Below are positions 27,962 through 36,756 of a DNA stretch of 64,000 bases, piece by piece. A program made the position numbers and the translations under genes. The stretch is taken from NCBI RefSeq assembly GCF_020405185.1, contig NZ_CP084463.1:558001-622000 (forward strand). Direction: 5' to 3'. The number at the start of each line of letters is the position of its first letter. Position 1 is the stretch's first letter. The notes under the pieces were generated by a model. It ran no database searches. It was not told where the DNA came from and was given only the letters and a program-made list of their open reading frames with translations. The stretch comes from Halomicrobium salinisoli (GTDB lineage: Archaea > Halobacteriota > Halobacteria > Halobacteriales > Haloarculaceae).

Positions 27962-29464
27962 TCACTCCGCGAACTCGACGCCGGTCACCTCGAAGCGGGC
28001 GCCGCCGGCCGCGCTCTCGGCGACGGCCACGTCCCAGCCGTGGGCGTCGGCGATCTCGTCGACGATGGCCAGCCCGTAGCCCGTGCCGGCCCCGTCGCCG
28101 GAGTAGCCGAGTTCGAAGATCCACTCCCGTTCCCCGGGCGGGATCCCCGGGCCGTCGTCGGCGACGGCGAAGCCGCCCGGACAGCGCTCGACGCGGACGG
28201 TGACGTCCGGGCCGGCGTGTTCCAGCGAGTTGCGGAAGAGGTTCCCGAGCAACTGCCGGAGCAGGGACTCGTCGGCGACGACGCCGCCGGGAGCGTCGAC
28301 GGAGAGGCGGCCGCCGTCGGCGTTGATCTCCCAGGCGTCGCGGGCGACGCGCTCGAGGGCGACGGGCTCGGGTTCGACGGCGTCCTTGCCGCCGGTGGCC
28401 AGCCGGAGGACGTCGTCGATGAGCGCGGTCATGCGGTCGACGGCGTCGCGCATCGCGCGGACGTGGTCGGAGTCGCCCTCCCCCTCGAGGACGGAGAGCC
28501 GGGAGACGAGCACCTGCAGGGGGTTGCGCAGGTCGTGGCTGACCATGCTGGCGAAGTTCTGGAGGCGCTCGTTCTGCCGGGCGAGCTCGCGCTCGCGGGC
28601 CTTCAGGTCTTCCCGGGTCTCGACGGCCTCGATGGCGTGGGCGATGGTCTCGCCGAGCTCCGCGAGGATGGCCTGCTCGGTGTCGTCCAGCGCGTCGGGG
28701 CGGGCGGCACAGACGACCAGGATCCCGTAGCCCGCCGATCCGCGGACGACCGGGACGGCGGCCGCGTGCCCGCAGCCGTCTCCAGTTCGGTCGACGCGGA
28801 CGCCGTCGAGGGCGTCGACGCCGCCCAGGGGGACGACCGCCGCGGGGTCGGCGTCCGCGGGGAGGTCGCCGACCCTGACGCTGGGCTCGAAGGCGCCGCC
28901 CTCGACCCGGCCCATCGCCGCCGAGCAGTACAGGTCGGCGCCGGCGAGTCGCTCGCAGACGTCGCGCTCGATCTCCGGCCGCGTCGAGGCGCGGACCAGC
29001 GCCCGGTTGACCTCCCGGATCGTCTCGGTGACGCGGCGCTGCCACTCGGCGCGCCGCTCGGTCTCCCGGTGGTCGAGGACGGTCGCCACCCTGCTCGCGA
29101 GGCGGTCGTAGGCCGCCCGCGACCCGTCCCGCTGGATGTAGTCGGTGATCCCCTCCGTGATGAGCGAGCGGGCGACCACGCCGTCGCCGACCTCGGTGAA
29201 CAGGACGAACGGGAGCCGGGCGTCGTACTCGCGGACGCGTCTGAGCAGTTTCTCGCCGCCCTGGAGCAGCATACCGGCGTCGTCGGGCACCTCGTAGTCG
29301 CTGACGACGCAGTCGACGCGGCGCTGCCGGACGACGTGCATCGCCGACGGGATGTTGCCCGCGGCGACGACGGCGGCCCCGTCGAGGTCGCTCTCCAGGC
29401 GGCGGACCGTCTCTGCGCGCTCCGGCGGCGTCGCGACGACGAGCACCAGCCCCCGGTCGGACAT
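27962..29464 (-). CDS. Soluble hybrid sensor histidine kinase (REC-GAF-HisKA-HATPase)
   Basis: 500 residues, no transmembrane segment. A receiver-like domain (about 5-125) keeps the phospho-acceptor region DCVVSDYEVPD but lacks the usual acidic pair at its start (VVATPPERAE). A GAF domain follows (about 165-290), then HisKA with the H-box SMVSHDLRNPLQV near 315 and an ATPase with NLFRNSLEHAG, DDGPGIPPG and GTGYGLAI. Cytoplasmic signal sensor of the common haloarchaeal type. No partner regulator adjacent. Confidence 0.9.
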   Translation of the reverse strand: MSDRGLVLVVATPPERAETVRRLESDLDGAAVVAAGNIPSAMHVVRQRRVDCVVSDYEVPDDAGMLLQGGEKLLRRVREYDARLPFVLFTEVGDGVVARSLITEGITDYIQRDGSRAAYDRLASRVATVLDHRETERRAEWQRRVTETIREVNRALVRASTRPEIERDVCERLAGADLYCSAAMGRVEGGAFEPSVRVGDLPADADPAAVVPLGGVDALDGVRVDRTGDGCGHAAAVPVVRGSAGYGILVVCAARPDALDDTEQAILAELGETIAHAIEAVETREDLKARERELARQNERLQNFASMVSHDLRNPLQVLVSRLSVLEGEGDSDHVRAMRDAVDRMTALIDDVLRLATGGKDAVEPEPVALERVARDAWEINADGGRLSVDAPGGVVADESLLRQLLGNLFRNSLEHAGPDVTVRVERCPGGFAVADDGPGIPPGEREWIFELGYSGDGAGTGYGLAIVDEIADAHGWDVAVAESAAGGARFEVTGVEFAE

Positions 29465-29544
29465 CCCTGCTTTCGAAAGTTCCCTGGAAATAATAAGTCG
29501 TTCGAAGACACAGATTTTTCCCGACCGCCCCGCGGGGGAGCCAC

Positions 29545-30297
29545 ATGGAGTACGACATCGAGCCGTTCGCGACGCCCGAGGCGGGGGTGGCGGCGCTGCG
29601 GGACCTGATCGAGGAGGCCGACAGCGAGCTCCTCCTCTCGACCTCGGCGCGGGTGTTACGAGCGGTCGTCGACGAGCTCCGCGCTGCGCGTGCGCGCGAC
29701 GTGCTCGTCTTCCTGCTGGTCGGCGGCGGCGACGCCTTCGAGCCCTCGGGGCCGCTGGCGTCCGAGCCGGCGGCCGCCACGGTGGTCCGCGAGTGGGACG
29801 ACGCCGACCACATCTCGGTCATCTGCACCGTCGACGAGGGCGGCGGGCTCTGCGCGCTGGAGCAGCTGTTCGAGCGCCCGATGGACGAGGACGCCGGCGT
29901 GGTCTTCCGCCATCCACTCCTGCGGAATCACGTGTTCAGTACGGTCATGGGCAACACCTGGCAGCGGGGCTACGAGGCCTACGTCGCCGACCCGGAGCCG
30001 CTGCCGGCCACCTACGAGACGTTTCCGCGGGCGGTGCTCAACGCCGTCCTGCACCTCCGTGAGGGCCGGAACCTGCGGGCGGTCGTCGACGGCCGGTGGA
30101 TCGAGCGCTGCGAGCGGGCGACCGTCGCAGGTCCGGTCTGTAACGTCCGCCAGTCCTTCGTCTCGCCGGTGACCAGTTCGTTCTCGGTCGAGAACGGCCT
30201 CCACGTCAGGGTCGACGGCGAGGTGGTCTCCGTCGGCGGGCCCGGCGCGTTCGTCGAGGACGTCGAGGCCTTCGAGACGACGCTCGAACCCGTGTGA
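29545..30297 (+). CDS. TrmB-type sensor domain protein lacking a DNA-binding domain
   Basis: 250 residues. The sequence begins directly in the phospholipase-D-like segment (GVAALRDLIEEADSELLLSTSARVL) that in TrmB regulators follows the winged helix, and ends in the sugar-binding C-terminal domain type (SFVSPVTSSFSVENGLHVRVDG). No HTH is present, and there is no room for one: the divergent kinase gene starts 80 bp upstream. It may act as a ligand-binding partner of another regulator. Confidence 0.7.
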   Translation: MEYDIEPFATPEAGVAALRDLIEEADSELLLSTSARVLRAVVDELRAARARDVLVFLLVGGGDAFEPSGPLASEPAAATVVREWDDADHISVICTVDEGGGLCALEQLFERPMDEDAGVVFRHPLLRNHVFSTVMGNTWQRGYEAYVADPEPLPATYETFPRAVLNAVLHLREGRNLRAVVDGRWIERCERATVAGPVCNVRQSFVSPVTSSFSVENGLHVRVDGEVVSVGGPGAFVEDVEAFETTLEPV

Positions 30298-30320
30298 CGG
30301 GGGCGCGCGGCGCGACCCGA

Positions 30321-30620
30321 TCACCCCCGCGGGGCTCGGTCCCTCGTGACGAGCAGCGAGTAGGCGATCACCGCGAACCCGACCGCCGTCAGCGCCGTCT
30401 CGACGACGAGCGCGGCGCCGGGGTCGATTCCGAGCAGCTGGTCGGCGACGCCGGCCAGCAGCGATCCGAGCGTGACGACGCCGAATCCGACGGCGAGGTA
30501 CGCCAGGCCGTCGGCGCGGGTCCGCAGGGCGGCCCGCGCGGCGAGCGCGGTGACGAGGCCGCCGAGCAGCAGCGTCGCGGTCTTGAAGGCGATGACGACG
30601 GGTGGGATGGAGTCGATCAC
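30321..30620 (-). CDS. DUF7521-like small membrane protein
   Basis: 99 residues, three hydrophobic segments (VIAFKTATLLLGGLVTALAAR, GLAYLAVGFGVVTLGSLLAG, LVVETALTAVGFAVIAYSLL). Typical of haloarchaeal DUF7521 proteins that are encoded next to a winged-helix regulator. Overlaps that regulator's stop by 4 bp (ATGA), so the two are co-translated. Confidence 0.7.
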   Translation of the reverse strand: MIDSIPPVVIAFKTATLLLGGLVTALAARAALRTRADGLAYLAVGFGVVTLGSLLAGVADQLLGIDPGAALVVETALTAVGFAVIAYSLLVTRDRAPRG

Positions 30621-30979
30621 ACTTCCTCACTGACTTCCTGCCAGAGCCGGGCGAGTCGTTCGTCGGGCGATTCCCGCTCGCGGAGGACCTCGACGTCGAA
30701 GGGCCGTTCGTCCTCGACGGCGACCCAGACGCCGGAGCAGTCGCGCTCGTAGGTCGTCACGTGGTGGCCGTCGGCGCGGACGCCGGTGCCCTCCGCGAGG
30801 AGGCCGGCGTCGGCGAGCCGCTCGAGCTTCCGGTAGGCCGAGGTCTGCGAGAGGTCGCAGGCGTCCGCGACCGCCTGGGCGGGCAGCGGCTCGTCGAGGG
30901 TCGCGAGGATGTCGCGGCAGTCCGGATCCGCCAGCGCCTCGAAGACCGCCTGCCGGTCCCCCGGTCCGTCGTCCGTCAC
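30617..30979 (-). CDS. Winged-helix (ArsR-like) regulator
   Basis: 120 residues from a GTG at 30979. Helix-turn-helix: QAVFEALADPDCRDILATL, LPAQAVADACDLSQTSAYRKLERLADAGLL and wing HHVTTYERD. First gene of a two-gene operon with the DUF7521 protein. Divergent from the halocyanin gene, with 274 bp between including a TATA-like CATATTAAGG at 31173-31182. Likely regulates its own operon and possibly the halocyanin. Confidence 0.82.
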   Translation of the reverse strand: MTDDGPGDRQAVFEALADPDCRDILATLDEPLPAQAVADACDLSQTSAYRKLERLADAGLLAEGTGVRADGHHVTTYERDCSGVWVAVEDERPFDVEVLRERESPDERLARLWQEVSEEV

Positions 30980-31253
30980 GCTGCTTCCCTCCCGGTCGTC
31001 TGTGGGGCCGAAGCGGCGGGGAGCGTCGTGGTCCGGCCTGGATGCGTCTCGTCGCGACGCTCCTGGTGGGCCGCCGTCACAGTGTCGGTCTCGCCCGCAC
31101 CGCGGCGGGCGAACGCTGCCCGCGTCCGGACGGTCGCGGTCCGTACCACCGGTTTCGTCTGCTCGACCCGCCATATTAAGGGTAGCTGTCCCTTTTCAGA
31201 TTCTGGAAAGCGACGGCCGAACTATACCGTCTGTGGGCGTAGCCCGGGGCGTA

Positions 31254-32183
31254 ATGGAGCCCTCCAGTACCCGCAGACGGCTGCTCAGATCCGCCGGCGT
31301 CGCCGGCGTCGCTGCGCTCGGCGGTTGCGTCTCAGGACGCGGCGCCGACAGTTCGGACCCGACCGAGACGGCGGCCGACGGGGCCGCGACCGAGCAGGCC
31401 GGAACGGCGACGGACCAGTGCGAAACGTCGACCGAGGCCGAGTACACGCCCGCCGCAGAGCTGTCCCCGCCCGAGTCGCTCGAAGAGTGGCTCGCGGACG
31501 CGAACGGCTACGGCGAACCGATCCGGGCGGCGCCGCCCGAGACGGAGATCGTGGTCGGTCACCCGACCGACGGCGGCCTCGCGTTCGATCCGCCGGTCGT
31601 GAAGATCCGTCCGTACACGACCGTCCGATGGCGCTGGACCGGCCACGGCGGCCCGCGCAACGTCGTTTCCCTCGACGGCACGTTCGACAGCGGTCGGCCC
31701 AACGCCCAGAAGAACACCGGCTACCACTACGTCTTCACCGAGCCCGGCGAGTACGCGTTCGTCTCCGAGCCCCAGCGCGAAGAGGGGATGATCGGCGCCG
31801 TGATCGTCACTGAGGCCCTGGACAGCGGCAACGAGGACGTCGACCAGTGGCTCTACGAGGTGGACAACTTCGACGGAACCATCGCCGACCTGACGGCCGA
31901 GGACGCGCCCACGGTGACGGTCGGCGCCGAGGGCAACGGCGGCAACTTCGCCTTCGATCCGCCGGCGATCCGCGTCTCGACCGGGGCGACGGTCACCTGG
32001 GAGTGGACCGGCGAGGGCGGCGCCCACGACGTCGTCTTCGAGGACGCCGACGTCGGCTCCGGCGACGTCGTCGCCGACGCGGGCGCGACCTTCGAGCACG
32101 CGTTCGACGAGCCCGGGACGTACCTGTACGTCTGCCGACCCCACGAGGGGATCGGCATGAAGGGCGCCGTCGTCGTGGAGTAG
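31254..32183 (+). CDS. Two-domain halocyanin lipoprotein, first copper site lost
   Basis: 309 residues. Twin-arginine lipoprotein signal TRRRLLRSAGVAGVAALGGC, then an acidic Thr-rich linker and two plastocyanin-like domains (about 98-185 and 215-309). Domain 2 keeps all type-1 copper ligands: His in GEGGAHDV and Cys-His-Met in YVCRPHEGIGM. In domain 1 the same places read GHGGPRNV and FVSEPQREEGM, so His, Cys and second His are gone. Membrane-anchored electron carrier with one active copper site. ATG at 31254; TATA-like AACTATACC at about 31220. Confidence 0.88.
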   Translation: MEPSSTRRRLLRSAGVAGVAALGGCVSGRGADSSDPTETAADGAATEQAGTATDQCETSTEAEYTPAAELSPPESLEEWLADANGYGEPIRAAPPETEIVVGHPTDGGLAFDPPVVKIRPYTTVRWRWTGHGGPRNVVSLDGTFDSGRPNAQKNTGYHYVFTEPGEYAFVSEPQREEGMIGAVIVTEALDSGNEDVDQWLYEVDNFDGTIADLTAEDAPTVTVGAEGNGGNFAFDPPAIRVSTGATVTWEWTGEGGAHDVVFEDADVGSGDVVADAGATFEHAFDEPGTYLYVCRPHEGIGMKGAVVVE

Positions 32184-32227
32184 CCCGGACCGACCGGCTT
32201 TTGGCGGCGCGCGCCCAGGCCGCGGAC

Positions 32228-33019
32228 GTGCGGCAGTTCGACGCCGAGTACCTCGACCGGACGCGCACGGGCATGTGGGCCGACTCCCGCGAGGCGCTTT
32301 CGGACCTCGGGCTCGACGACTGCGAGCGCGTCCTGGACGTGGGCTGCGGGACGGGCGTGCTGACGCGGGTGCTCCGGGAGGAGACGCCGGGCGAGGTGAT
32401 CGGGCTCGACGCCGACGCGGACCTGCTCGCCGCCGTCGACCCGCCGGTCGTCCGCGGGGACGCCACGCGCCTGCCGCTGGCCGAGGACGCGGTCGATCTG
32501 GTGGTCTGCCAGGCGCTGTTGATCAACCTCCCCGATCCGGCCGCGGCGCTGCGGGAGTTCGCCCGCGTCGCGGCCGACCGGGTGGCCGTCGTCGAACCGG
32601 ACAACGCCCAGGTGCGCGTCGAGTCGACGGTCGAGGCCGAATCGGCGCTGGCCCGGCGAGCCCGGCGGCTCTACCTCGACGGGGTGGACACGGACGTGGC
32701 GCTGGGCGCGGGCGCGGCCGACCTGTTCGAGGGGGTCGGCCTGGACGTGGTGTCGACGCGGCGCTACGACCACGTCCGGACGACGGCGCCGCCCTACTCG
32801 GAGTCGGCCCTGGCGGCGGCCCGGCGGAAGGCCACCGGCGAGGGGCTCGACGCCCGGCCGGAGGTCGCGACCGGGGCCGACGACGAGGCCGCTTACGACG
32901 CCCTCCGGCGGGACTGGCGCGAGATGGGGCGGGCGGTGATCGACCAGATGCAGGACGGCGACTACGAGCGCCGGGAGACGGTCCCCTTCTACGTCACCGT
33001 CGGTCGCGTGCCGGAGTGA
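32228..33019 (+). CDS. Class I SAM-dependent methyltransferase
   Basis: 263 residues from a GTG at 32228. SAM-binding motif I VLDVGCGTGVLTRVL near residue 36, the acidic ribose contact VIGLDADADLL, motif II PLAEDAVDLVVCQALLINL. UbiE/COG2226 subgroup; substrate unknown. Its 3' end overlaps the end of the convergent membrane gene by 26 bp. Confidence 0.85.
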   Translation: MRQFDAEYLDRTRTGMWADSREALSDLGLDDCERVLDVGCGTGVLTRVLREETPGEVIGLDADADLLAAVDPPVVRGDATRLPLAEDAVDLVVCQALLINLPDPAAALREFARVAADRVAVVEPDNAQVRVESTVEAESALARRARRLYLDGVDTDVALGAGAADLFEGVGLDVVSTRRYDHVRTTAPPYSESALAAARRKATGEGLDARPEVATGADDEAAYDALRRDWREMGRAVIDQMQDGDYERRETVPFYVTVGRVPE

Positions 33020-33479
33020 TCCGGCCGACGATCCGGAGCGCGGCGAGGTCCAGCAGCGCGAACGCCAGCCCGACGACCGCGCCGACGGCGAGCGCGACCC
33101 CGCTCCCGATCAGCGCCACGAGCGCTATCGATCCGGGGTTCGCGCTGCCCGCGACGAGGTCCGGGACGACCACGAGGAGGAGCGGGCCGAGGAGGGCCCC
33201 GAGTCCGACGAGAGAGCCACCGACGGTGCCGCGGAGCAGCGGTGTTCGGACCGCGCCGTCCGTCGCGGCCGCGACGGTCTCGTCGTCGAGGACCCACCGC
33301 GTCGCGAGGTAGGACAGCGCCCAGAGGTAGCCGTAGCCGGCGAACCCGGCGAGCGTCCCGAGGCCGGCGAGCAGGTCCGAGAGGGCGCCGCCGGCGTGCG
33401 CGAGCGCGACGAAAGCGAGTGTGAGCCCGGCCGCGTGGAACGAGGCGACCGTCCAGACCAGGAGCCGCCGGTCAGCCAT
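32994..33479 (-). CDS. Four-helix membrane protein paired with CopD-like gene
   Basis: 161 residues from MADRRLLVWTVASFHAAG at 33479, with four hydrophobic segments and conserved-looking His15 (SFHAAGLTLAFVALAHAGG). Overlaps the upstream CopD-like gene by 8 bp. Both resemble paired membrane proteins of the CopD class. Ends in convergent overlap with the methyltransferase gene. Confidence 0.65.
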   Translation of the reverse strand: MADRRLLVWTVASFHAAGLTLAFVALAHAGGALSDLLAGLGTLAGFAGYGYLWALSYLATRWVLDDETVAAATDGAVRTPLLRGTVGGSLVGLGALLGPLLLVVVPDLVAGSANPGSIALVALIGSGVALAVGAVVGLAFALLDLAALRIVGRITPARDRR

Positions 33480-33882
33480 GGGCAAGCACCTCCGCGAGGA
33501 CGACCAGCGCCGCGAGGACCGCCGTCGTCGCGCCGTAGGCGCGCCGGTAGAACCGTCCGTCCGCCGCGTCGCCGGCGGTCGCCACCGCCAGCGTCCGGAC
33601 CAGCGACCCGAGGACGAGCGCGACTACCAGGGCGAGCTTCACCGTCAGCACCGCGCCCCAGCGGGTGTCGGGTCCGGGCGGGCCGAGCGCGCCGGCGTTG
33701 CCGACGCCGGTCGCGACCACGACCCCGAGGACGCCCCAGAAGGTCCACTCGTAGCGTCTCACGTGTCCGCGCGACGGGGCGCGGTCACGGGCGGCGATCC
33801 ACAGCGCGGCCGCCCCGCCGAGCAGGGCGACCGCGCCGAGCACGTGGAGGGTCCGGACCGCGACGTGGAGGGCTCCGGCCAT
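33472..33882 (-). CDS. CopD-like membrane protein
   Basis: 136 residues with four transmembrane helices. LHVAVRTLHVLGAVALLGGAA places histidines in helix 1, and WGAVLTVKLALVVALVLGSLVRT matches the CopD/DUF-type helix 3 with the lysine of the family. The neighbourhood (halocyanin 1.3 kb away) supports a metal or electron-transfer link, but copper handling is only inferred. Confidence 0.65.
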   Translation of the reverse strand: MAGALHVAVRTLHVLGAVALLGGAAALWIAARDRAPSRGHVRRYEWTFWGVLGVVVATGVGNAGALGPPGPDTRWGAVLTVKLALVVALVLGSLVRTLAVATAGDAADGRFYRRAYGATTAVLAALVVLAEVLAHG

Positions 33883-33980
33883 CGGTCGGGCTTGAACGCC
33901 GCGGTAGAAATAGCCACAGCATCGCGTCCGCGTCGCTGACCGTCGGTTTCTGGATCAGACGCGCCGCGGCCGTCCCAGGC

Positions 33981-34631
33981 TCAGACCACGTCGCCGCGGA
34001 CGGAGGCGCCGTCCTGCTGCTCGCGGTAGGCGCGGACGGCGTCTGCGGCCGTCTCGGCCTCGCTCTCGTCCATGCCGAGCATCTCCAGGGCGCCCGACAG
34101 CGTCGGGAAGGCCAGTTCGCTCTCGCGGAGCTTGCGGAACGCCTCGTCGCTGCGCTCGCCCTCCGCCCACAGGCAGACGCCCCGGGGATCGAGGATCTGC
34201 TCGTAGTTCTCCCGCGCGCGGGCGCCCTCGAGGCGCTGGGTGACGTTGTCCTCGAAGGAGGCGTTGCACACCTCGAGGTGGACCGGTTCGTCGTCTGCCA
34301 GGAGGTGGGCGGCGAGGCACTTCTCGGGGGCGACGTGGCCGTTCGCGTTCGCGCGGACGTAATCGGGGTGGGCCTCGGCCCACTCGGCGCGGACCGTGCG
34401 GCCGATCCCCTCGACGCCCAGCTCCCGCTCGAACCGCTCGGGGTCGCCCTCGTCGCGCATCAGGAGGTCCTTGGTGAGGTAGACGTCGACCCGCTCGACC
34501 GGGTCCAGCCCCAGCGCCACGTCGCCGAACACCCACACCTCGCGGACGGGGACGGGCATGGTCTCCCCGGCGACGGCGTCGACGATCGCCTCGACGCGGT
34601 CGATGGCCGCGCCGCGCGACAGTTCAGTCAT
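33981..34631 (-). CDS. DUF7095-like conserved haloarchaeal protein
   Basis: 216 residues, soluble, acidic. VREVWVFGDVALGLDPVERVDVYLTKDLLM resembles a nucleotidyltransferase-like strand pattern (GD..LGLDPVERVDVYL) but no full catalytic set can be claimed. Other recognisable blocks: HLEVCNASFEDNVTQRL and ILDPRGVCLWAEG. Matches my memory of the haloarchaeal DUF7095 family; function unknown. Confidence 0.7.
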   Translation of the reverse strand: MTELSRGAAIDRVEAIVDAVAGETMPVPVREVWVFGDVALGLDPVERVDVYLTKDLLMRDEGDPERFERELGVEGIGRTVRAEWAEAHPDYVRANANGHVAPEKCLAAHLLADDEPVHLEVCNASFEDNVTQRLEGARARENYEQILDPRGVCLWAEGERSDEAFRKLRESELAFPTLSGALEMLGMDESEAETAADAVRAYREQQDGASVRGDVV

Positions 34632-34753
34632 CGGACTGCCCTACCGGCCGCGTGCCCAAAGACCCCTCGGACCGGTCGGCCCGGCGGCTCCGATTTCATG
34701 TCATTTGCTCACATTCCACATTTTTTACCCGGTAGGTCGCGTAGACGGTCGAC

Positions 34754-36358
34754 ATGCGCCTCCGGACGCGGGTCGTCGCGGCACTCCTGGCCGTGGCGGT
34801 CGTCCTCTCGCTGCTCTCGCTGGCTGGCTTCGCGTTCTACCGGGACGAGGTCGTCGCGCAGGAGGAGCGCGACCTGGCGCGTACCGCCCAGTCGGTCGCC
34901 GAGCAGATCGACATCGTCCTCAGCGAGAAGAAGCGGGTCGTCTCCCTGTGGTCGCTGCGGCCCGGAATCGGGGACCACGGGTCCGCGTCGCAGGAGGAGG
35001 CGCTGCGGACGTTCGTCGCGGCGACGGACTTCAGCGGCGCGTCGGTCATCGCGAGCAACGGGACGATGACGGCCATCGAGGGGCGGGGGATTGAGAGCGA
35101 CCAGGCCCTGGTCGGGCGGGACTTCAGCGACCGGCGGTACTTCCAGCGCGCGATGTCCGGCGAGACCTACGTCAGCGACCCGATGCGGGCCGAGAGCGGC
35201 AACGTGGTCGTGACGGTGAGCGCGCCCATCTCCCGCGGCGGCCGGCAGCTGGGGACGTTCAACGGGGCCTTCCACGTCCAGCGGGGCGACCTCTTCAGGG
35301 GCATCGCGGCCGCGGGCGACGAGACCGGCAGGATCACCGTGCTGGCGAACGACAGCGTCGTCTTCGAGACCGGCGCGGGGGAAAGCGGCGACGCGGCCAT
35401 CCGGTCGACGGCGACGGTCGAGAACACCGGCTGGACGGTCGTCGCGACCACGACAGAGGCCGCCCTGCAGTCACGGTTGCGGGCCGCGACGCTGCTGCAG
35501 TTCGGGACGCTCGCGGTGGTCCTGCTCAGCGTCGCCGCGCTGGGCGGGTGGCTCTACCGCGAGTACGTCCACAACTTCGAGCGCCTGGTGGCGGGGTTCG
35601 GCGCGCTCGTCGTCGGGGACTACGGGACGACCGTCTCGCTGTCCGGATCCACGGAGTGGCAGGAGGTCGGCGACTACTTCAACGAGCTCAGCGAGACGCT
35701 GGCGCGCCGTCGCGTCGAGGTCGCCGTGCTCAACCGGGTGTTGCGGCACAACCTCCGAAACGCGATGACCGTCGTCGCCGGGAACGCGGACTACCTCGCC
35801 GACCACGTCGAGGACGACCGGCTGGCCGACGTCGCGGTCCGGATCCGGGACCGGAGCGAGTCGCTGCTCGCGCTCGCCGAGCGGGCGCGGACCGTCGAGT
35901 CGACGCTGCGGGGCGGCGACCGACCGCCGCCGGCCCGTCCCGTGGCCGACGTCGTCGAGGAGACCGCCGCCGGCCTCCGCGAGGAGTACCCCGAGGCGAC
36001 CGTCGCGGTCGAGGGCGCTCCGCCGGCGGTCGCGGTCCCCGGCGGCGACCTCGTCGCCGTCGCCGTCGACGAGCTCGTCACCAACGCCGTCGTCCACGGC
36101 GGCGGGACGGCGCGGATCACCGTCGGCGCGGACGAGGCGTCGGTCTCGATCGCCGTGGCCGACGAGGGACCGGGTATGCCCGCGGTCGAGCGGCGGATTC
36201 TGGAGGAACCGTTCGTGGAGACGGCCACCGATCACGGCACCGGCCTGGGCCTGTGGATCGTCACGTGGATCGTCGACCGCCTCGGCGGCGACGTGTCGGT
36301 CGCCGTCGACGGCGGCACGACCGTCACCGTCCGGTTCCCGCGGGCCGAGGCGGAGTGA
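34754..36358 (+). CDS. Membrane sensor histidine kinase with extracellular Cache-like domain
   Basis: 534 residues. TM1 about 7-29, extracellular sensor 30-240 with the dCACHE-like GRDFSDRRYFQRAMSGETYVSD and VSAPI, TM2 about 248-270, a HAMP-like linker, H-box VLNRVLRHNLRNAMTVVAG near 325 and ATPase motifs DELVTNAVVHGG, DEGPGMP and GTGLGLWIV. The HNLRN box is the haloarchaeal HisKA variant. Senses a small extracellular ligand, identity unknown. TTTTTTACCC at about 34721 lies 30 nt before the ATG. Confidence 0.9.
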   Translation: MRLRTRVVAALLAVAVVLSLLSLAGFAFYRDEVVAQEERDLARTAQSVAEQIDIVLSEKKRVVSLWSLRPGIGDHGSASQEEALRTFVAATDFSGASVIASNGTMTAIEGRGIESDQALVGRDFSDRRYFQRAMSGETYVSDPMRAESGNVVVTVSAPISRGGRQLGTFNGAFHVQRGDLFRGIAAAGDETGRITVLANDSVVFETGAGESGDAAIRSTATVENTGWTVVATTTEAALQSRLRAATLLQFGTLAVVLLSVAALGGWLYREYVHNFERLVAGFGALVVGDYGTTVSLSGSTEWQEVGDYFNELSETLARRRVEVAVLNRVLRHNLRNAMTVVAGNADYLADHVEDDRLADVAVRIRDRSESLLALAERARTVESTLRGGDRPPPARPVADVVEETAAGLREEYPEATVAVEGAPPAVAVPGGDLVAVAVDELVTNAVVHGGGTARITVGADEASVSIAVADEGPGMPAVERRILEEPFVETATDHGTGLGLWIVTWIVDRLGGDVSVAVDGGTTVTVRFPRAEAE

Positions 36359-36406
36359 GCGGCCCGCTATCGTAACCCATTCCGGCGGGCGCGCGTATCG
36401 ACGACC

Positions 36407-36724
36407 ATGTCCTGGCTCCTCCTGCTCGTCGCCGGTCTGTTCGAGGCGGTCTGGGCGATCGGTCTCGAGTACTCCGACGGGTTCACGCGGCCGGCGCCGA
36501 CCGCGGTCACGCTCGTCGCGCTGGCGATCAGCATGGTCCTGCTCGCGCGGGCGGTGCGGGACCTCCCCATCGGGACCGCCTACGCCGTCTGGACGGGGAT
36601 CGGCGCGACGGCGACGGCGATCTACGGGCTCGTCGTCCTCGACGAGCCGGCCGGTCCCGCACGGCTGTTCTTCCTCGGCCTCGTGGTCGCGGGCATCGCG
36701 GGGCTCCACGCGACGGGGACCTAA
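36407..36724 (+). CDS. sugE: Small multidrug resistance family exporter, SugE/Gdx type
   Basis: 105 residues and four transmembrane helices. Essential Glu13 in [22 protein letters not shown], and the helix-3 signature [19 protein letters not shown]. The SugE/Gdx branch exports guanidinium and quaternary ammonium ions as a dual-topology dimer. Single gene, so dual topology is likely. Confidence 0.9.
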   Translation: MSWLLLLVAGLFEAVWAIGLEYSDGFTRPAPTAVTLVALAISMVLLARAVRDLPIGTAYAVWTGIGATATAIYGLVVLDEPAGPARLFFLGLVVAGIAGLHATGT

Positions 36725-36756
36725 CGCTTAGGTGGTCGCCGCGAGTCCGGCGACGC

